The translations under genes and the position numbers were made by a program. The notes below the pieces were generated by a model that saw nothing but the letters and a program-made list of their open reading frames with translations, had not been told where the DNA came from and searched no databases. 64,000 bases of DNA from Megalobrama amblycephala (Eukaryota > Chordata > Actinopteri > Cypriniformes > Xenocyprididae), in NCBI RefSeq assembly GCF_018812025.1, contig NC_063044.1, positions 75,549,741-75,613,740 on the forward strand, in the 5' to 3' direction. Shown in pieces: positions 33,485 to 43,770 of the stretch. The first letter of the stretch is position 1. Every line of letters begins with the position of its first letter.

Positions 33485-35071
33485 TTACCGTGATCTCAGA
33501 CTGTGGTGATGTGGTTTCTCTACTGCATGGATCTTCATGTGTATCTTCAGTTGACTTTTAAAAGAGAAACTCTTTCCACACTGATCACACTTGTAAGGTT
33601 TCTCTCCACTGTGGATCCTCTCATGTGTTTTCAAATGTTCTGACTGATTGAATCTCTTATCACAGTGTGAACACTTGTAAGGTTTCTCTCCGGTGTGGAT
33701 CCTCTCATGTGTTTTCATATTTGTCAACTGACTGAATCTCTTGTCACAGTGTGAACACTTGTAAGGTTTTTCTCCAGTGTGGATCATCTCATGTATTTTC
33801 ATACATGATGACCGACTGAATCTCTTGTCACAGTGTGAACACTTGTAAGGTTTTTCTCCAGTGTGGATCATCTCATGTGTTTTCAGATGTGCTGAAAAAC
33901 TGAATCTCTTGTCACAGTGTGAACACTTGTAAGGTTTTTCTCCAGTGTGGATCATCTCATGTATTTTAATAGATGATGACTGACTGAATCTCTTGTCACA
34001 GTGTGAACACTTGTACGGTTTTCCTCCAGTGTGGATCCTCTCATGTGTTTTCAGATGTGCTGACAGACTGAATCTCTTGTCACAGTGTGAACACTTGTAA
34101 GGTTTCTCTCCAGTGTGGATCCTCTCATGTCTTTTCAGATTTGCTATCGCATTGAATCTCTTGTCACAGTGTGAACACTTGTAAGGTTTCTCTCCAGTGT
34201 GGATCCGCTCATGTATTTTTAGATTTTCTGACAGACTGAATCTCTTGTCACAGTGTGAACACTTGAAAGGTTTTTCTCCAGTGTGACTTCTCTGGTGCTG
34301 TTTTAAACGGCTTCCTGAAGTAAAAGTCTTCTCACACTCAAAGCACATGTACTCTCTCACACCATTATGAAGTTTCTCATGCTCTTGTAAACTACAGAGC
34401 TGTGAAAAACTCTTTCCACACACAGAACATGAATGTGGTTTCTCCTTCGTATGAACTGTCAGGTGTTTCTTCAGGTGTGATGCCCTAAGAAAGTTTCTTC
34501 CACAGTCATGACATGTATACTTCTTCTCTCCATTGTGGATCTGCATGTGAAGCTTAAGATATTCTTTGGCTATGAATTTCTTCCCACACTGATGACATAC
34601 GAATAGCTTTTCTCCGGTGTGGATTCTCACGTGTGTCGTTAGTTGTGTTGATTGACTGTAACTCTTCCCACATTGATGGCATACATAAGGCTTCTCTCCA
34701 GTGTGAACTCTCATGTGAATCTCAAGTTGACTTTTGTATGTGAAACTCTTTCCACATTGAACACACTTGTACGGTTTCTCTCCGGTGTGAATTCCCATGT
34801 GTTGATTAAGAGATGATTTTTGTATGAAGCTCTTCCCGCATTGATCACACTTGAACGGCTTCTCTCCTGTGTGGATCCACATGTGACGCTCAAGAAGACT
34901 TTTGTATCTGAAACTCTTTCCACACTGAGTGCAGGTTGTAGATTTCTTGGCTCTTCTTTTGTTTAAAAAAGTCTTTTTAGTCTTTGAGTGACTCGAACAT
35001 TTTTCTCCAGGTTTGACATGATGTTTCTCCTCCACTTCACTCAGTTCTTCACTCTCCTCCTTCACATCCAT
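33485..35071 (-). CDS. C2H2 zinc-finger protein, 17 fingers (terminal exon)
   Basis: An uninterrupted 528-codon frame starting [19 protein letters not shown] and encoding 17 C2H2 fingers with TGEKP-type linkers. Fingers 9-16 share the framework KCSHCDKRF. The nuclear product is expected to bind DNA. The start is uncertain. A polypyrimidine tract and AG lie just before the ATG codon, and fish relatives usually have a short 5' exon, so this is probably the last exon. No upstream exon was found between 35072 and 35449; the cassette at 42.3 kb could be its promoter. No KRAB or SCAN domain. The stop lies close to the end of the Gypsy remnant, so 3' sequence was probably lost. Confidence 0.9.
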   Translation of the reverse strand: MDVKEESEELSEVEEKHHVKPGEKCSSHSKTKKTFLNKRRAKKSTTCTQCGKSFRYKSLLERHMWIHTGEKPFKCDQCGKSFIQKSSLNQHMGIHTGEKPYKCVQCGKSFTYKSQLEIHMRVHTGEKPYVCHQCGKSYSQSTQLTTHVRIHTGEKLFVCHQCGKKFIAKEYLKLHMQIHNGEKKYTCHDCGRNFLRASHLKKHLTVHTKEKPHSCSVCGKSFSQLCSLQEHEKLHNGVREYMCFECEKTFTSGSRLKQHQRSHTGEKPFKCSHCDKRFSLSENLKIHERIHTGEKPYKCSHCDKRFNAIANLKRHERIHTGEKPYKCSHCDKRFSLSAHLKTHERIHTGGKPYKCSHCDKRFSQSSSIKIHEMIHTGEKPYKCSHCDKRFSFSAHLKTHEMIHTGEKPYKCSHCDKRFSRSSCMKIHEMIHTGEKPYKCSHCDKRFSQLTNMKTHERIHTGEKPYKCSHCDKRFNQSEHLKTHERIHSGEKPYKCDQCGKSFSFKSQLKIHMKIHAVEKPHHHSLRSR

Positions 35072-35449
35072 CAGGACTAAAAAGAAAGAAAAAAAAAATT
35101 CAGTACATTAAACCAATTCACAGAGAGGAATATGAAAAGAAAGGACATAGAAGTGAAAGGTCAATGTCCCCCGCATTAATTCAAGGTGGTGTCAATGCGA
35201 TCTAGGATTTCATTCGGGGATATAAATTTAAACAAATTCCCATGTTCAATCCTTCTTTAAATGAATCAATTAATTGTTAGCCTTAATACTGCAATATGCA
35301 TACTGCATTGGCATATAGTCAACAGCATGAGAGTATGCAAATGCTGCTCAAAACGAGAAAGGCTAAATAAAGGGCTAGAAGGATATTAAATTGAGTCATG
35401 ATTTGACCATTTAAAGGGTTAGCTTACCCAAAAAATGAAGTTTCTCTCT
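35072..35449. other. Intron/flank of the zinc-finger gene with MITE fragment
   Basis: At about 35411 TTAAAGGGTTAGCTTACCC resembles the end of MITE family 2 but is cut after 40 bp by the piggyBac end. Nothing else recognised. Confidence 0.45.
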
Positions 35450-35453
35450 TTAA

Positions 35454-36055
35454 CCCTTTAGAATCTGAAGCTAAAATAGGTCGTTTTCACATATTTTGTT
35501 TTTTTTTTTACTATAAAATAACACATTGTGCTATCTTTAAGTGCAGGGGTAGGCAAGTTCGGTCCTAGAGAGCCGCTGTCCTGCAGAGTTTATCTCCAAC
35601 CTTAATAAAACACACCTGAACAAGTTAATCAAGCTCTTCAGGATTACTAAGGCTATAAGAAGGTAAGGGTTTGTTTTAGGGTTGGAGCTAAACTCTACAG
35701 GACAGTGGCTCTCTAGGACCGAACTTTCCTACCTCTGTTCAAGTGGAAGGTGTCATTTTTTCAGAAAACAAATGGCTTTCAATAAATTAGTTATTGAACA
35801 TTAATGTGTGTGTTGAGTTTGAAAATAGAATTTAAATAGAAAAAAAAACTTAAAAACGGGAATAAGTTTTACTGCTTTTTATTTAGAAAAAAAATCTGAA
35901 AATTCATGTACAAAATAATTTAACACTTCAAACTTCAAAAATGAACTATAATACATATATACGTCTTTTTTGTGACACTAGGTTGCAGAGTTTTCACTCA
36001 GAAGCCTTTTTTACCCCAGTTCTTCAGGCGTTTTTTGATAATTCAATCCAGTCAC
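35454..36055. other. piggyBac 3' non-coding region
   Basis: AT-rich, no ORF. Near 35545-35720 a CCGCTGTCCTGCAGAGTTTA-type segment and its inverse (CTCTACAGGACAGTGGCTC) form an inverted repeat of about 175 bp total, a further small MITE. Confidence 0.5.
35545..35735. mobile_element. Small MITE with GGTAGGCAAGTTCGGTCCTA ends
   Basis: Left AGGGGTAGGCAAGTTCGGTC and right GACCGAACTTTCCTACCTCT are inverted repeats enclosing about 150 bp. This is a common fish MITE type. No target duplication was resolved. Confidence 0.7.
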
Positions 36056-37234
36056 TCAAATGTGGTGCTCTCTGAAGCAGTTCCTATCTAATTGCAAGCA
36101 TAGGCCCACATCACACTCCTGGCACTTCCAAGGGGTGCTCTTTTTACATCGTACGCAAAGACGCCGACCCATGCTGGCCTTTCGATGGGTCCTGAATGCC
36201 ACTCACAGGAACAGGCAGATGATCGCATCTCTTCTTTGGGGCTGCCATCCAGGGGAACCCCTGTGAGCTGAACAGACAGCAGCTCCTGAAAGTTTTGCCG
36301 TGTCATGGGCTTGTTCTGATGGATGGTACACAACTCTTTGTGTAAAATTAAGCTGTTGGTCACTGCAATGTCTAGGAAGTGCTGGAAAATGGTCATGTAC
36401 CACTTCTGTGTTTTATGGTGCACCGACTTTGTTTCCAGCATCTGGTCAGAGGTGTCAACTGCCCCCCAAGTACTTATTGTACTGCCGAACTGGAGTTGGC
36501 CTGGGAACAGGAACCCTCTGTTTTTTGCCCATCCTCTGTTGTCTGCCACCTCAGCATAGTATCCCCACTGTACACTGTGTGGACAGTTGTACACATGGAG
36601 ACCTCCCCTCCCTTGTTCACAAACAGAAGGTCATCATCTCTAATCCAGCGAATGGAGCCTCTTGGTGACCTTTTGTTCTGGGCATTTTGTTTGGTGGAAG
36701 GAACACCAGCTCTTCCTTCTCTGTAAGTCCCACAAGCAACAAATCCCAGCTGCCACAGGTCAGGAAAGAGGAGAGGTGTTGTTGCGGAAAAGGGAACATG
36801 AACCTAAGTCTTCTTACTCAAGAAGTCACTCACTTTTGGCAAATCCATCACACCCATGTAGAGAAGCAGACCAACATACTTTTTCATTTCTTCAGGCCAT
36901 ATTTCAGTCTATGTGAATTTCCAGATTTCTCACCACATTCTTGTTTGTGTTTTCACACAAGATCTTTATGACTTTGTCATCAAAATACTGACTGAAAATA
37001 TCAAGCGGAGACATTTTTCCAAATATGAGTGGAGGCTGCACTCCAGGTATTCTCTTGGGAGTAAACCTTGGAACACTGGGCAGTATATCAGGTTCTGCCT
37101 CTGTCTTCTATCTTTCCCCTTGTGTTACTGGTGAAAGGCTATGTGATTCCTCATAGCCACGACTGCGTCCACTGCCCCTCTGAGGTGTCGCTGTGGAGGA
37201 TGTGGATTGCCCATTTGCTTCTTCAGAAGCCACA
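36056..37234 (-). pseudogene. piggyBac transposase, exon 2 (broken)
   Basis: After the acceptor at 37235 the frame reads VASEEANGQSTSS and hits TAG (37108-37110). Recognisable PGBD sequence follows in changing frames: RFTPKRIPGVQPPL, SPLDIFSQYFDDKVIK, and at 36594-36300 GAVDTSDQM and KWYMTIFQHFLDIAVTNSL, which belong to the DDE_Tnp_1_7 catalytic domain. The C-terminal Cys-rich finger (LCVRCKKSTPWKCQECD, LCLQLDRNC) ends in a stop at 36056-36058. Several stops and frameshifts show it is dead. Intact relatives cut and paste at TTAA. Confidence 0.8.
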
Positions 37235-37279
37235 CTGAAAAAAAAACAACAACCTTGCATTACAAACTCAATATTTTCA

Positions 37280-37963
37280 TTAAAGGTCCCGTTTTTCGTG
37301 GTTTTTTGAAGCTTTGATTGTGTTTATAGTGTGCAATATAACATGTGTTCATGTTTCGCGGGTAAAAAAACACAGTATTTTTCCACATAATTTACTTATC
37401 TGTATACCGCTGTTTCCACTGTCATAAAAACGGGCTGATGACTTCCTTGTTCTATGAAGTCCCTCCTTCAGAAATACGTAACGAGTTCTGATTGTGCCAG
37501 CGGTTCCTGTGTTGTGATTTGACAGCTCTGAGCGCACCGTGCCCGGAAAGGTCACGCCTCTTACCATAACGTGGAGATGCACGCGCTCAGTGTTATTGTA
37601 AACATGTCTTTAATTTTACCCTATCAATTTGAGCCGGAATTAGACCCGGTGATTGGACTGCGGGATGAAAATAACAGCGTTTCGACGACATGGCGACAAA
37701 CACACTCTACAAACGCAACTCTTGTGTATTCCTGTGGGTGGAGGTTAGTCAAAAAACTGTTTTAGTGACGTCATTAAAGAAGGAAGTAGAGGGATGTAGT
37801 CCAAACTGGCCGTTCGATGTAGGCGACTTCTGTTAAATAAAATATCTCGCTTGGCATTTAACTTTGAGCTTTAAAATTTTACTGATTTTATTTATACTCT
37901 AACAACAACATTACACACTAACTAAAGTTTGAAACATGGGATCACGAAGAACGGGACCTTTAA
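37280..37963. mobile_element. TTAA-flanked MITE, 684 bp, in piggyBac intron
   Basis: Ends TTAAAGGTCCCGTTTTTCGTG and its near-perfect inverse CACGAAGAACGGGACCTTTAA. Related internally to the element at 38603-39791 (both have TTACACACTAACTAAAGTT near the right end). No transposase encoded. Confidence 0.85.
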
Positions 37964-38079
37964 TGTATTTTCATTATGAAACTATACATTAGTAAAAGCA
38001 ACACTGTAAAAAAAGAAAAACAGCAACAACTATAAATACACAACACAACAATGAAATAAAAATAAAGCCTGCACATATC

Positions 38080-38495
38080 ACACATTCATGCATGCAAACA
38101 CATGAATGCACACACATAAACAGGCATACACACATGCAGGAACACACACATGCAAGCATACACATGAACGCAAATGGCATGAACGCAAACACAAGCAAGC
38201 ATAGGCATGCAAGCATAAGCATGCAAGCATACACATGAACACAAATGGCATGAACGCAAACACATGCAAGCATAGGAATGAACGCAAGCATAGGCACGAA
38301 CGCAAACACATGAAAGCACAGTCATGCAAGCATAGGAATGAACGCAAACACATGCAAGCATAGGAATGAACGCAAGCATAGGCACGAACGCAAACACATG
38401 AAAGCACAGTCATGCAAGCATACACATGAACGCAAACGGCTTGAACGCAAATGAACGCAAACTGCATGAACACAAACACATGAACACAAACACAT
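38080..38495. repeat. CATGAACGCAAACA-type tandem repeat with higher-order units
   Basis: Short units around CATGCAAGCATAGG and CATGAACGCAAACA alternate. A block of about 100 bp (AATGAACGCAAGCATAGG...AAAGCACAGTCATGCAAGCA) is repeated twice in order. The array continues after the hAT MITE (40023-40085), so it was one array before that insertion. The minus-strand ORFs here are repeat artefacts. Confidence 0.9.
38488..38495. repeat. 8-bp target duplication of hAT MITE, left (AAACACAT)
   Basis: AAACACAT is repeated at 40023-40030, flanking the TAGGGCTGGG / CCCAGCCCTA ends. Confidence 0.9.
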
Positions 38496-40022
38496 TAGGG
38501 CTGGGTGATATATCGCATTCGATTGTCACGCGCATTTCGTCAGTAAAGCCGATTCCCTGATTCCCCTAAATCACCATCACCTGCTTTCAAATGGAGCGCC
38601 ATTTAAAGGGGTGGTTAAATGATTTTTTTCTAGGCTTGATTGTGTTCTTAGGGCACAGTTTAACATGTATTAATGCTTAGTTTTTTTGAAAACGCTGTAT
38701 TTTTCATATATTTTACCTTTATTCTACACCTGTTTCCACGGTCATATGAACGACTCGTTTGACTTCCTGCTTCTATGAAGCCGCTCCCTCCGACATACGC
38801 AATGTGCTCAGATTGGTTAGCAGGTTGGCAGCTGGCCCAGTGTATTGTGATTCGCTGAAGCTTCCGGAAACGACACACCCCTTACCATCCGTTGCTTTAT
38901 CGTCTATATTGCTGTATCAAATTAAGCCTGAATTAAACACAAATGAAGAGGGTAAATCGCAATCGCGGCTTTTAAAGGATGTTTATGATGGTATTTCATT
39001 TAGTATTTGTGTCAAAGTGTTTAGATGCTGTCACTGCTGTTTGTTAGCTTTCAATATACAGTTTTATCCTGATTAAAGCTTTACTGTAGCCGAATACATG
39101 ACTGAGTAGTCACATTTTTGTAAAGGCGGCGTTTAATTTATAGCATGAACAACTGTTTGTCTATGAACATATGAAGTTTGTTGGTGTTTGTAGAATTTAG
39201 CTAACTGGCTAGTGAAGCAAAAACGAGTTGCTCTTTGTATTTGTCCTTGATGCAACCAAAAAAAGCAACAGAACTATAGGTCTAAAAGACATGTACAAAC
39301 AATAAAACGTACTTACAGTTTGAAGCCAATAAACAGCAGCTTCTGTTTAAAGTGGGAACTGCTTCATCTTTCAGTAATAGCCTTTGTGCATTTAGTAATA
39401 GCCATCCAGCAATGAACTCATGTAGATTCTGGAAGCTTCTTCAGCGCTGTATCCAGTGTAGAAAATATCACAGATTATAATGGGTTCTATTATCTTTTGA
39501 CGCGCCGCGCCGCTCGCATCCATGTGTACACAACTCTTTTGCTTCCACATGCTGCATCACATGGCCTCGCCCACTGTTCCCAGGGGCGTGTTTGAGGGTT
39601 TATGATGTCACCAACCCGTTGTAGTCCAAAACCGGTTGTGTTTGTAGTCATTACACTTTAAAAGACAATATCTCCATTTACATTGAACTTTCAGCGCTGT
39701 AACTTTGCAGATACTGTTTATGCTGTTAAGCAGCAACATTACACACTAACTAAAGTTAAAAAAGTGAAATCGCATTGAACCGCCCCTTTAATAGACAGAG
39801 CCATAGTTCACTGACAAGCCACGCAATATTGCATTCATTATCGCAGATGAATTGCCTTCGACAATGAACGCGATATTGCGTAGCTTGTCAGTGATCTACA
39901 GTTCTGTCTATTAAATGCCGCTCCATTTGAAAGCAGGTGATGGCGATTTAGCGGTAATCAGGGAATCGGCTTTACTGAAGAAATGCGCGTGACAATCGCA
40001 TGCGATATATCGCCCAGCCCTA
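38496..40022. mobile_element. Palindromic hAT MITE, split by a TTAA MITE
   Basis: Ends TAGGGCTGGG and CCCAGCCCTA with an 8-bp duplication. Each arm is about 165 bp and nearly self-complementary over its whole length, so the uninterrupted element (about 340 bp) is a foldback. The left arm is interrupted at its TTAA by 38603-39791; the right arm keeps the empty site (CTATTAAATG, about 39910). Confidence 0.9.
38603..39791. mobile_element. TTAA-flanked MITE, 1.19 kb, nested in the hAT MITE
   Basis: TTAAAGGGGTGGTT on the left and AACCGCCCCTTTAA on the right, bounded by TTAA. Non-coding; a 105-codon ORF inside has no family similarity. Internal sequence is related to 37280-37963. Confidence 0.88.
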
Positions 40023-40175
40023 AAACACATGAACGCAAACACATGAATGCGTGCACACACATGCGCACGCATGAAATGCATGAAACAGTGGTGTTTTGAA
40101 CTGAAACACTGAATCTATGTATATTTTACTGACACTTCTCACAGCTTAGAAAAAAAAAGGACAAGATTCACTTAC

Positions 40176-40372
40176 CAATCCACGTCTGGATCAACACCAG
40201 CAGCATACGCCTCCTCAACATCTGAGTATGCAGACTCCGGGTCTGAAGAGTCCCGCTCAGCCTCCTCCCAAGTGTCATCAAAAATAAACTCAATCGCCTC
40301 CTCTCTTAATTTAGCCATGTTTTTGTCCGTTTTTAATAATGTTTTGTAATTGAAAACTCCTGATTTCTCCAT
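40176..40372 (-). pseudogene. piggyBac transposase, exon 1
   Basis: Encodes the acidic N-terminus (MAKLREEAIEFIFDDTWEEA, SAYSDVEEAYAAG) and ends at a gtaag donor after DVDW. Phase fits exon 2 (37234). The exon itself is intact, but the gene is broken in exon 2. The start could be the first Met or the Met 18 codons later. Confidence 0.8.
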
Positions 40373-40452
40373 TCAAATTCTTCCTTCCCGCTCTCCCGGA
40401 AAACCGCTGTCATTTGCTGATGGAACTGGCGTGCTTTATAATGCGTTAATTC

Positions 40453-40630
40453 TTAAAGTCAGCATGAACCGGAAGTTGCAAACGTCTTTTCTCCAGTGTT
40501 GTGACGTATTTCCAAGTGAAACAGAATATTGAATAGAGGGCAGAGTTTTACTTTAGCGCTCCTTCTCTCCATCTCTCGCTCATAGCAGACTAACGGCTGG
40601 AGGTCAATTTTGATTTCATGTGTACTTTAA
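40453..40630. mobile_element. Short TTAA-type MITE at the right edge of piggyBac
   Basis: TTAAAGTCAGCATGAA on the left; inverse of the right end reads TTAAAGTACACATGAA. Its right part is shared with 21262-21600. It begins three bases after the piggyBac TTAA. Confidence 0.7.
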
Positions 40631-40823
40631 CCAAATGCATCCTAGTATACCAGATAAATCAGATGGCTAGGCCTACACAAAATAAACACAATATTACAAC
40701 TAACATTTGCACAAAACAAATGGATACAAATGTTTTATGCTAAATAACACATCTAAGAACTGTCTTAGAACAAACACTAATAACATTCAGCTTAATATTA
40801 CAACATAATATGTTCATCTTAAA

Positions 40824-41770
40824 CAGAGTTTCCGCTAGAAAAAATGGTGCCGGTCAAAGTGACCGGCAGAGGTTTCGTTTTCCGGACATTTTGATGATAT
40901 GCCGGTCAAATATCGCCTCTTAATTAGTCAAGTTGAGGAAAACTGAAAGCAGTTTATGTAACTTAAAAAATGCCAATCAGGCCGTATATGCAACATGTGT
41001 ATTAGCCTAACTTTCAAATAAACTGAAAAAAAACATGAACGTCCGATTGGCGTCAATCAACCAATTGTTTTTTACTATGGTTTCACATTTCATAGTTTAA
41101 CAAACCAACCCCCCTTCCCCACATAAAATATCTGAATATAGCATTGTTTTTACTCAAGCAAACTTAATTATAAACTCAGTATGTCTCATTTAGCTGGTAA
41201 CATTTAAATTGGCCACCGTGTGAAATGACGCGTCATTTTTGGCTACTTTTTACGCTTTTTTGTAGTGCTGAATTGTGCAGCTGCCGACTTAAAATCAAAA
41301 CTTCCCAGTGTCTCTCCACAACTTGCAATGTGCATAAGCCGCGTAACCTTGTTCTCCGCAAGGCGACTTCGCTGCTTCGTCTTGATCCGATTCTGCAGCG
41401 ACACTCGAGACAGGGATTACACAGGCTATCTTGGCGAGCTTGGTCCACTCTGGATACATTTAGTTGAAATCACATATGAGAAATGCAATCCTCCATAGCC
41501 ACGGAGCGCTGTCATGACCGCGAGGGCATCACTCAATAGTTCGTGGTTTAGGTCTATATTATAGCCATTAGGCGTGCGCTTTATTTGAAATGCAACATGC
41601 GATGTTGTTTAAAAACTTTCAAACGGTCGATTCAGATTGTGTTAGAGGGGCGGGGCCGGGATTATTAGGCAGTTTTAATCTGACAATTTGACCGGAGAGA
41701 TTTAATTTTGTCGGACATTTAATTTTTTTCCCGGCCAATGTCCGGTAATTACCGGACAACGGAAACCCTG
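40824..41770. mobile_element. hAT-like non-autonomous element, 947 bp
   Basis: Left CAGAGTTTCCG and right CGGAAACCCTG are inverted; subterminal CCGGTCA/TGACCGG words are abundant on both sides. A clean 8-bp duplication was not found. Both flanks contain a similar 30-bp host sequence (TTAATATTACAACATA). ORFs inside are short and overlapping on both strands; none is convincing. Confidence 0.7.
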
Positions 41771-41987
41771 ATGTTAATATTACAACATATGTCCATCTTA
41801 ACATAGCTGGATTTTCTAATAACAGCAATGTAATAAGATCATTAACATGTTAGTTTTGTACTGAAATTGATGATGATCATAAAAACGTTATTAATAAAGA
41901 ACACCACAAAGCAATAGTTAGCCTAATGTTTACAGAGTATAAATAAAATGGCGGAAGCAACACTTGAGATCGATTGACATCAATTCC

Positions 41988-42336
41988 CCTCACAGATCTC
42001 AAACTTTAACTTTTCCTTGACATTCAGTAACAGTTCTCACTATAAAACATCGAAACAAATCACACAAACGAACACAAAATCACTCAGGTCTGAATGAATT
42101 CATATTTTCCTCACAGATCTCAAACTTTGACATTCAGTAACAGTTATTATCACTATAAAACATGAAACAATCACACAAACGAACACAAAATCGCTCAGGT
42201 CTGAATGAATTCATCATATTTTCCTCACAGATCTCAAACTTTGACATTCAGTAACAGTTAATATCACTATAAAACATGAAACAATCACACAAACGAACAC
42301 AAAATCGCTCAGGTCTGAATGAATTCATCATATTTT
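41988..42336. repeat. Three-unit tandem repeat (121, 114, 114 bp)
   Basis: Units start CCTCACAGATCTCAAACTTT at 41988, 42109 and 42223. A fourth start at 42337 (CCTCACATGC) passes into unique cassette sequence. The array is the left extension of cassette copy B, and the window's first bases correspond to its last unit. Confidence 0.9.
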
Positions 42337-42559
42337 CCTCACATGCTGCACTAAATGTTTATTTCAGCAGGAAGACGACAGAAAAGACGCACAAGTATCG
42401 CTGTGCTCGATGAAAACAACACAGAAATTAGCCTGTCGCTTGATCAACTGTATAAAGTGTGTTTGATGATCGTGTAAATATGAGAAATACCGTGAACTGC
42501 TCGACTCTCCTCAGAAGACTCGACGCTGAAACTGAATGAGAGGAAAAACGCGCGAGCTG

Positions 42560-42567
42560 TGACGTCA
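42560..42567. promoter_or_regulatory. CRE-like palindrome TGACGTCA (copy B)
   Basis: Perfect octamer conserved with cassette copy A (238-245). Confidence 0.45.
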
Positions 42568-43132
42568 TCAGCCGCCAAAGATAGATGATCAATACGGTCA
42601 AATCGCTTTTCAATATTAAGGCAGCGTCCTATTTTTTCTTAATTTCTCTGCTGTGTCCTAGTAAGGGTGCATATCTCGACTGCTACGTCATCAAGGCGGA
42701 GCTTGAGTTAAAAAAAGAAGAAAAAGAAAGAAAGAGTGGAGCTGGACTGTAAAGAACCAGGGAAAATAGTATATCTTTCCATTGATCATTATTAGCTCAT
42801 TTGCCCTTAAAGCATTTTTATTCACAGTAAATATTATTTAATAACAATATTTATTTACATATTATATTCCACACTGCCTAACAGTATTCTCATATGCATT
42901 CTCACAGGCTATTAAAGCTTGTGCTGTCTCATTTCTGCTGTCAGACATAAATAACCTTATAAATAAATAAGTCTCTCTTTCAAATCTTCTTTTAAATAAA
43001 GACTAGTTTTCTTAATCTTCTTCCATTTTATTCCACCAGACAACATGTATCTGTATTACATGCATGCAGTTTTACTCTGCAGTCTTAATAAAACAAAATG
43101 GAAATGGAAACACACATATTCCTTCACATTGT

Positions 43133-43266
43133 TGTTACAGTTCCTGTCATTCCCGGACTGCATTTCCCATGATCCTCCCTGGCACACACCTGCCCTCACT
43201 CACACCTGTACTGCTTATATTCCGTTGTCTCCGATCTCCTCGTAGATCCTCCTCGTGTCCGTAACG
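43133..43266. mobile_element. 134-bp LTR-like insertion with 5-bp duplication
   Basis: Starts TGTTAC and ends GTAACG (last base changed from the expected A), flanked by ATTGT on both sides (43128-43132, 43267-43271). Cassette copy A shows the empty site with one ATTGT (639-643). Size and ends suggest a solo LTR of a very small element; coding content is absent. Confidence 0.8.
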
Positions 43267-43340
43267 ATTGTGCTTTACAATTCATTTATACATCCATATT
43301 TCTAGGCATATACAGCTTAATACAACACATTGTATAAACT

Positions 43341-43770
43341 CATTTGATTTGTCAAAAGAAATGTTGTCAATCGATTCATTTAAATAGTTCATTTCATTTA
43401 AAGTCTTATTAAGTTTTAATTTTCAGTACATTTATCCTATCGTAAGTGTCACCGGATCTCCACACTCCCTCCACTCGTTCCCAATCACCCGAATACTGAT
43501 CAGCAGCACCTGAATTAAGTTTAAAACATTAGAGAACAGCAGAAGATCACTCAACCTTTAAATCTCATTTATAAAAGCTTTACAACGGATAAATAGTCCT
43601 CACTTTAGATGAGCTCACAAAATAGTTAACTAACCACTTCTAAATGTTTTATAACTACCTGAATTAATCATGAATTACAGTAGGAATATGCCTTAATAAA
43701 GCATTTATTAAGCAAATATTATTATATGTCTAAATAATATGATGTATAAAGTAAATAGTTTATTAATCAG
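43341..43770. other. Upstream flank of the GIMAP fragment
   Basis: No P-loop (GxxxxGKS) sequence of a GIMAP G1 motif was found here. A possible acceptor (tattaatcag) ends at 43770. Confidence 0.5.

Larger units (their letters stand above)
35450..40449 (-). mobile_element. piggyBac transposon carrying nested insertions
   Basis: Outer ends TTAACCCTTTAGAA (left) and TTCTAATGCGTTAA-like right end (read inverted TTAACGCATTATAA) agree at 10 of 14 bases and are bounded by TTAA. Inside are two transposase exons on the minus strand. The 2.9-kb intron between them contains three further elements and a tandem repeat. The outer ends are inferred from this match alone. Confidence 0.65.
42310..43340. repeat. 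Duplicated non-coding cassette, copy B
   Basis: Matches 1-720 in order, with an extra 240-bp stretch after 42535 and a 134-bp insertion (43133-43266). It lies 7.2 kb upstream of the zinc-finger ORF on the minus strand and could hold its promoter; no splice site was firmly identified. Confidence 0.8.

Noticed and set aside
37989..38479. Minus-strand ORFs of 103-133 codons rich in Cys, Val, Phe, Ala and Met
   Set aside because: They translate the CATGAACGCAAACA tandem repeat; the periodic composition explains all frames.
41225..41498. Overlapping 71-80 codon ORFs on both strands
   Set aside because: Internal to the non-autonomous hAT-like element; no domain, both strands equally open.
41988..42336. 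Regular repeats suggestive of a CRISPR-like array
   Set aside because: Units are tandem without variable spacers, in a vertebrate genome.
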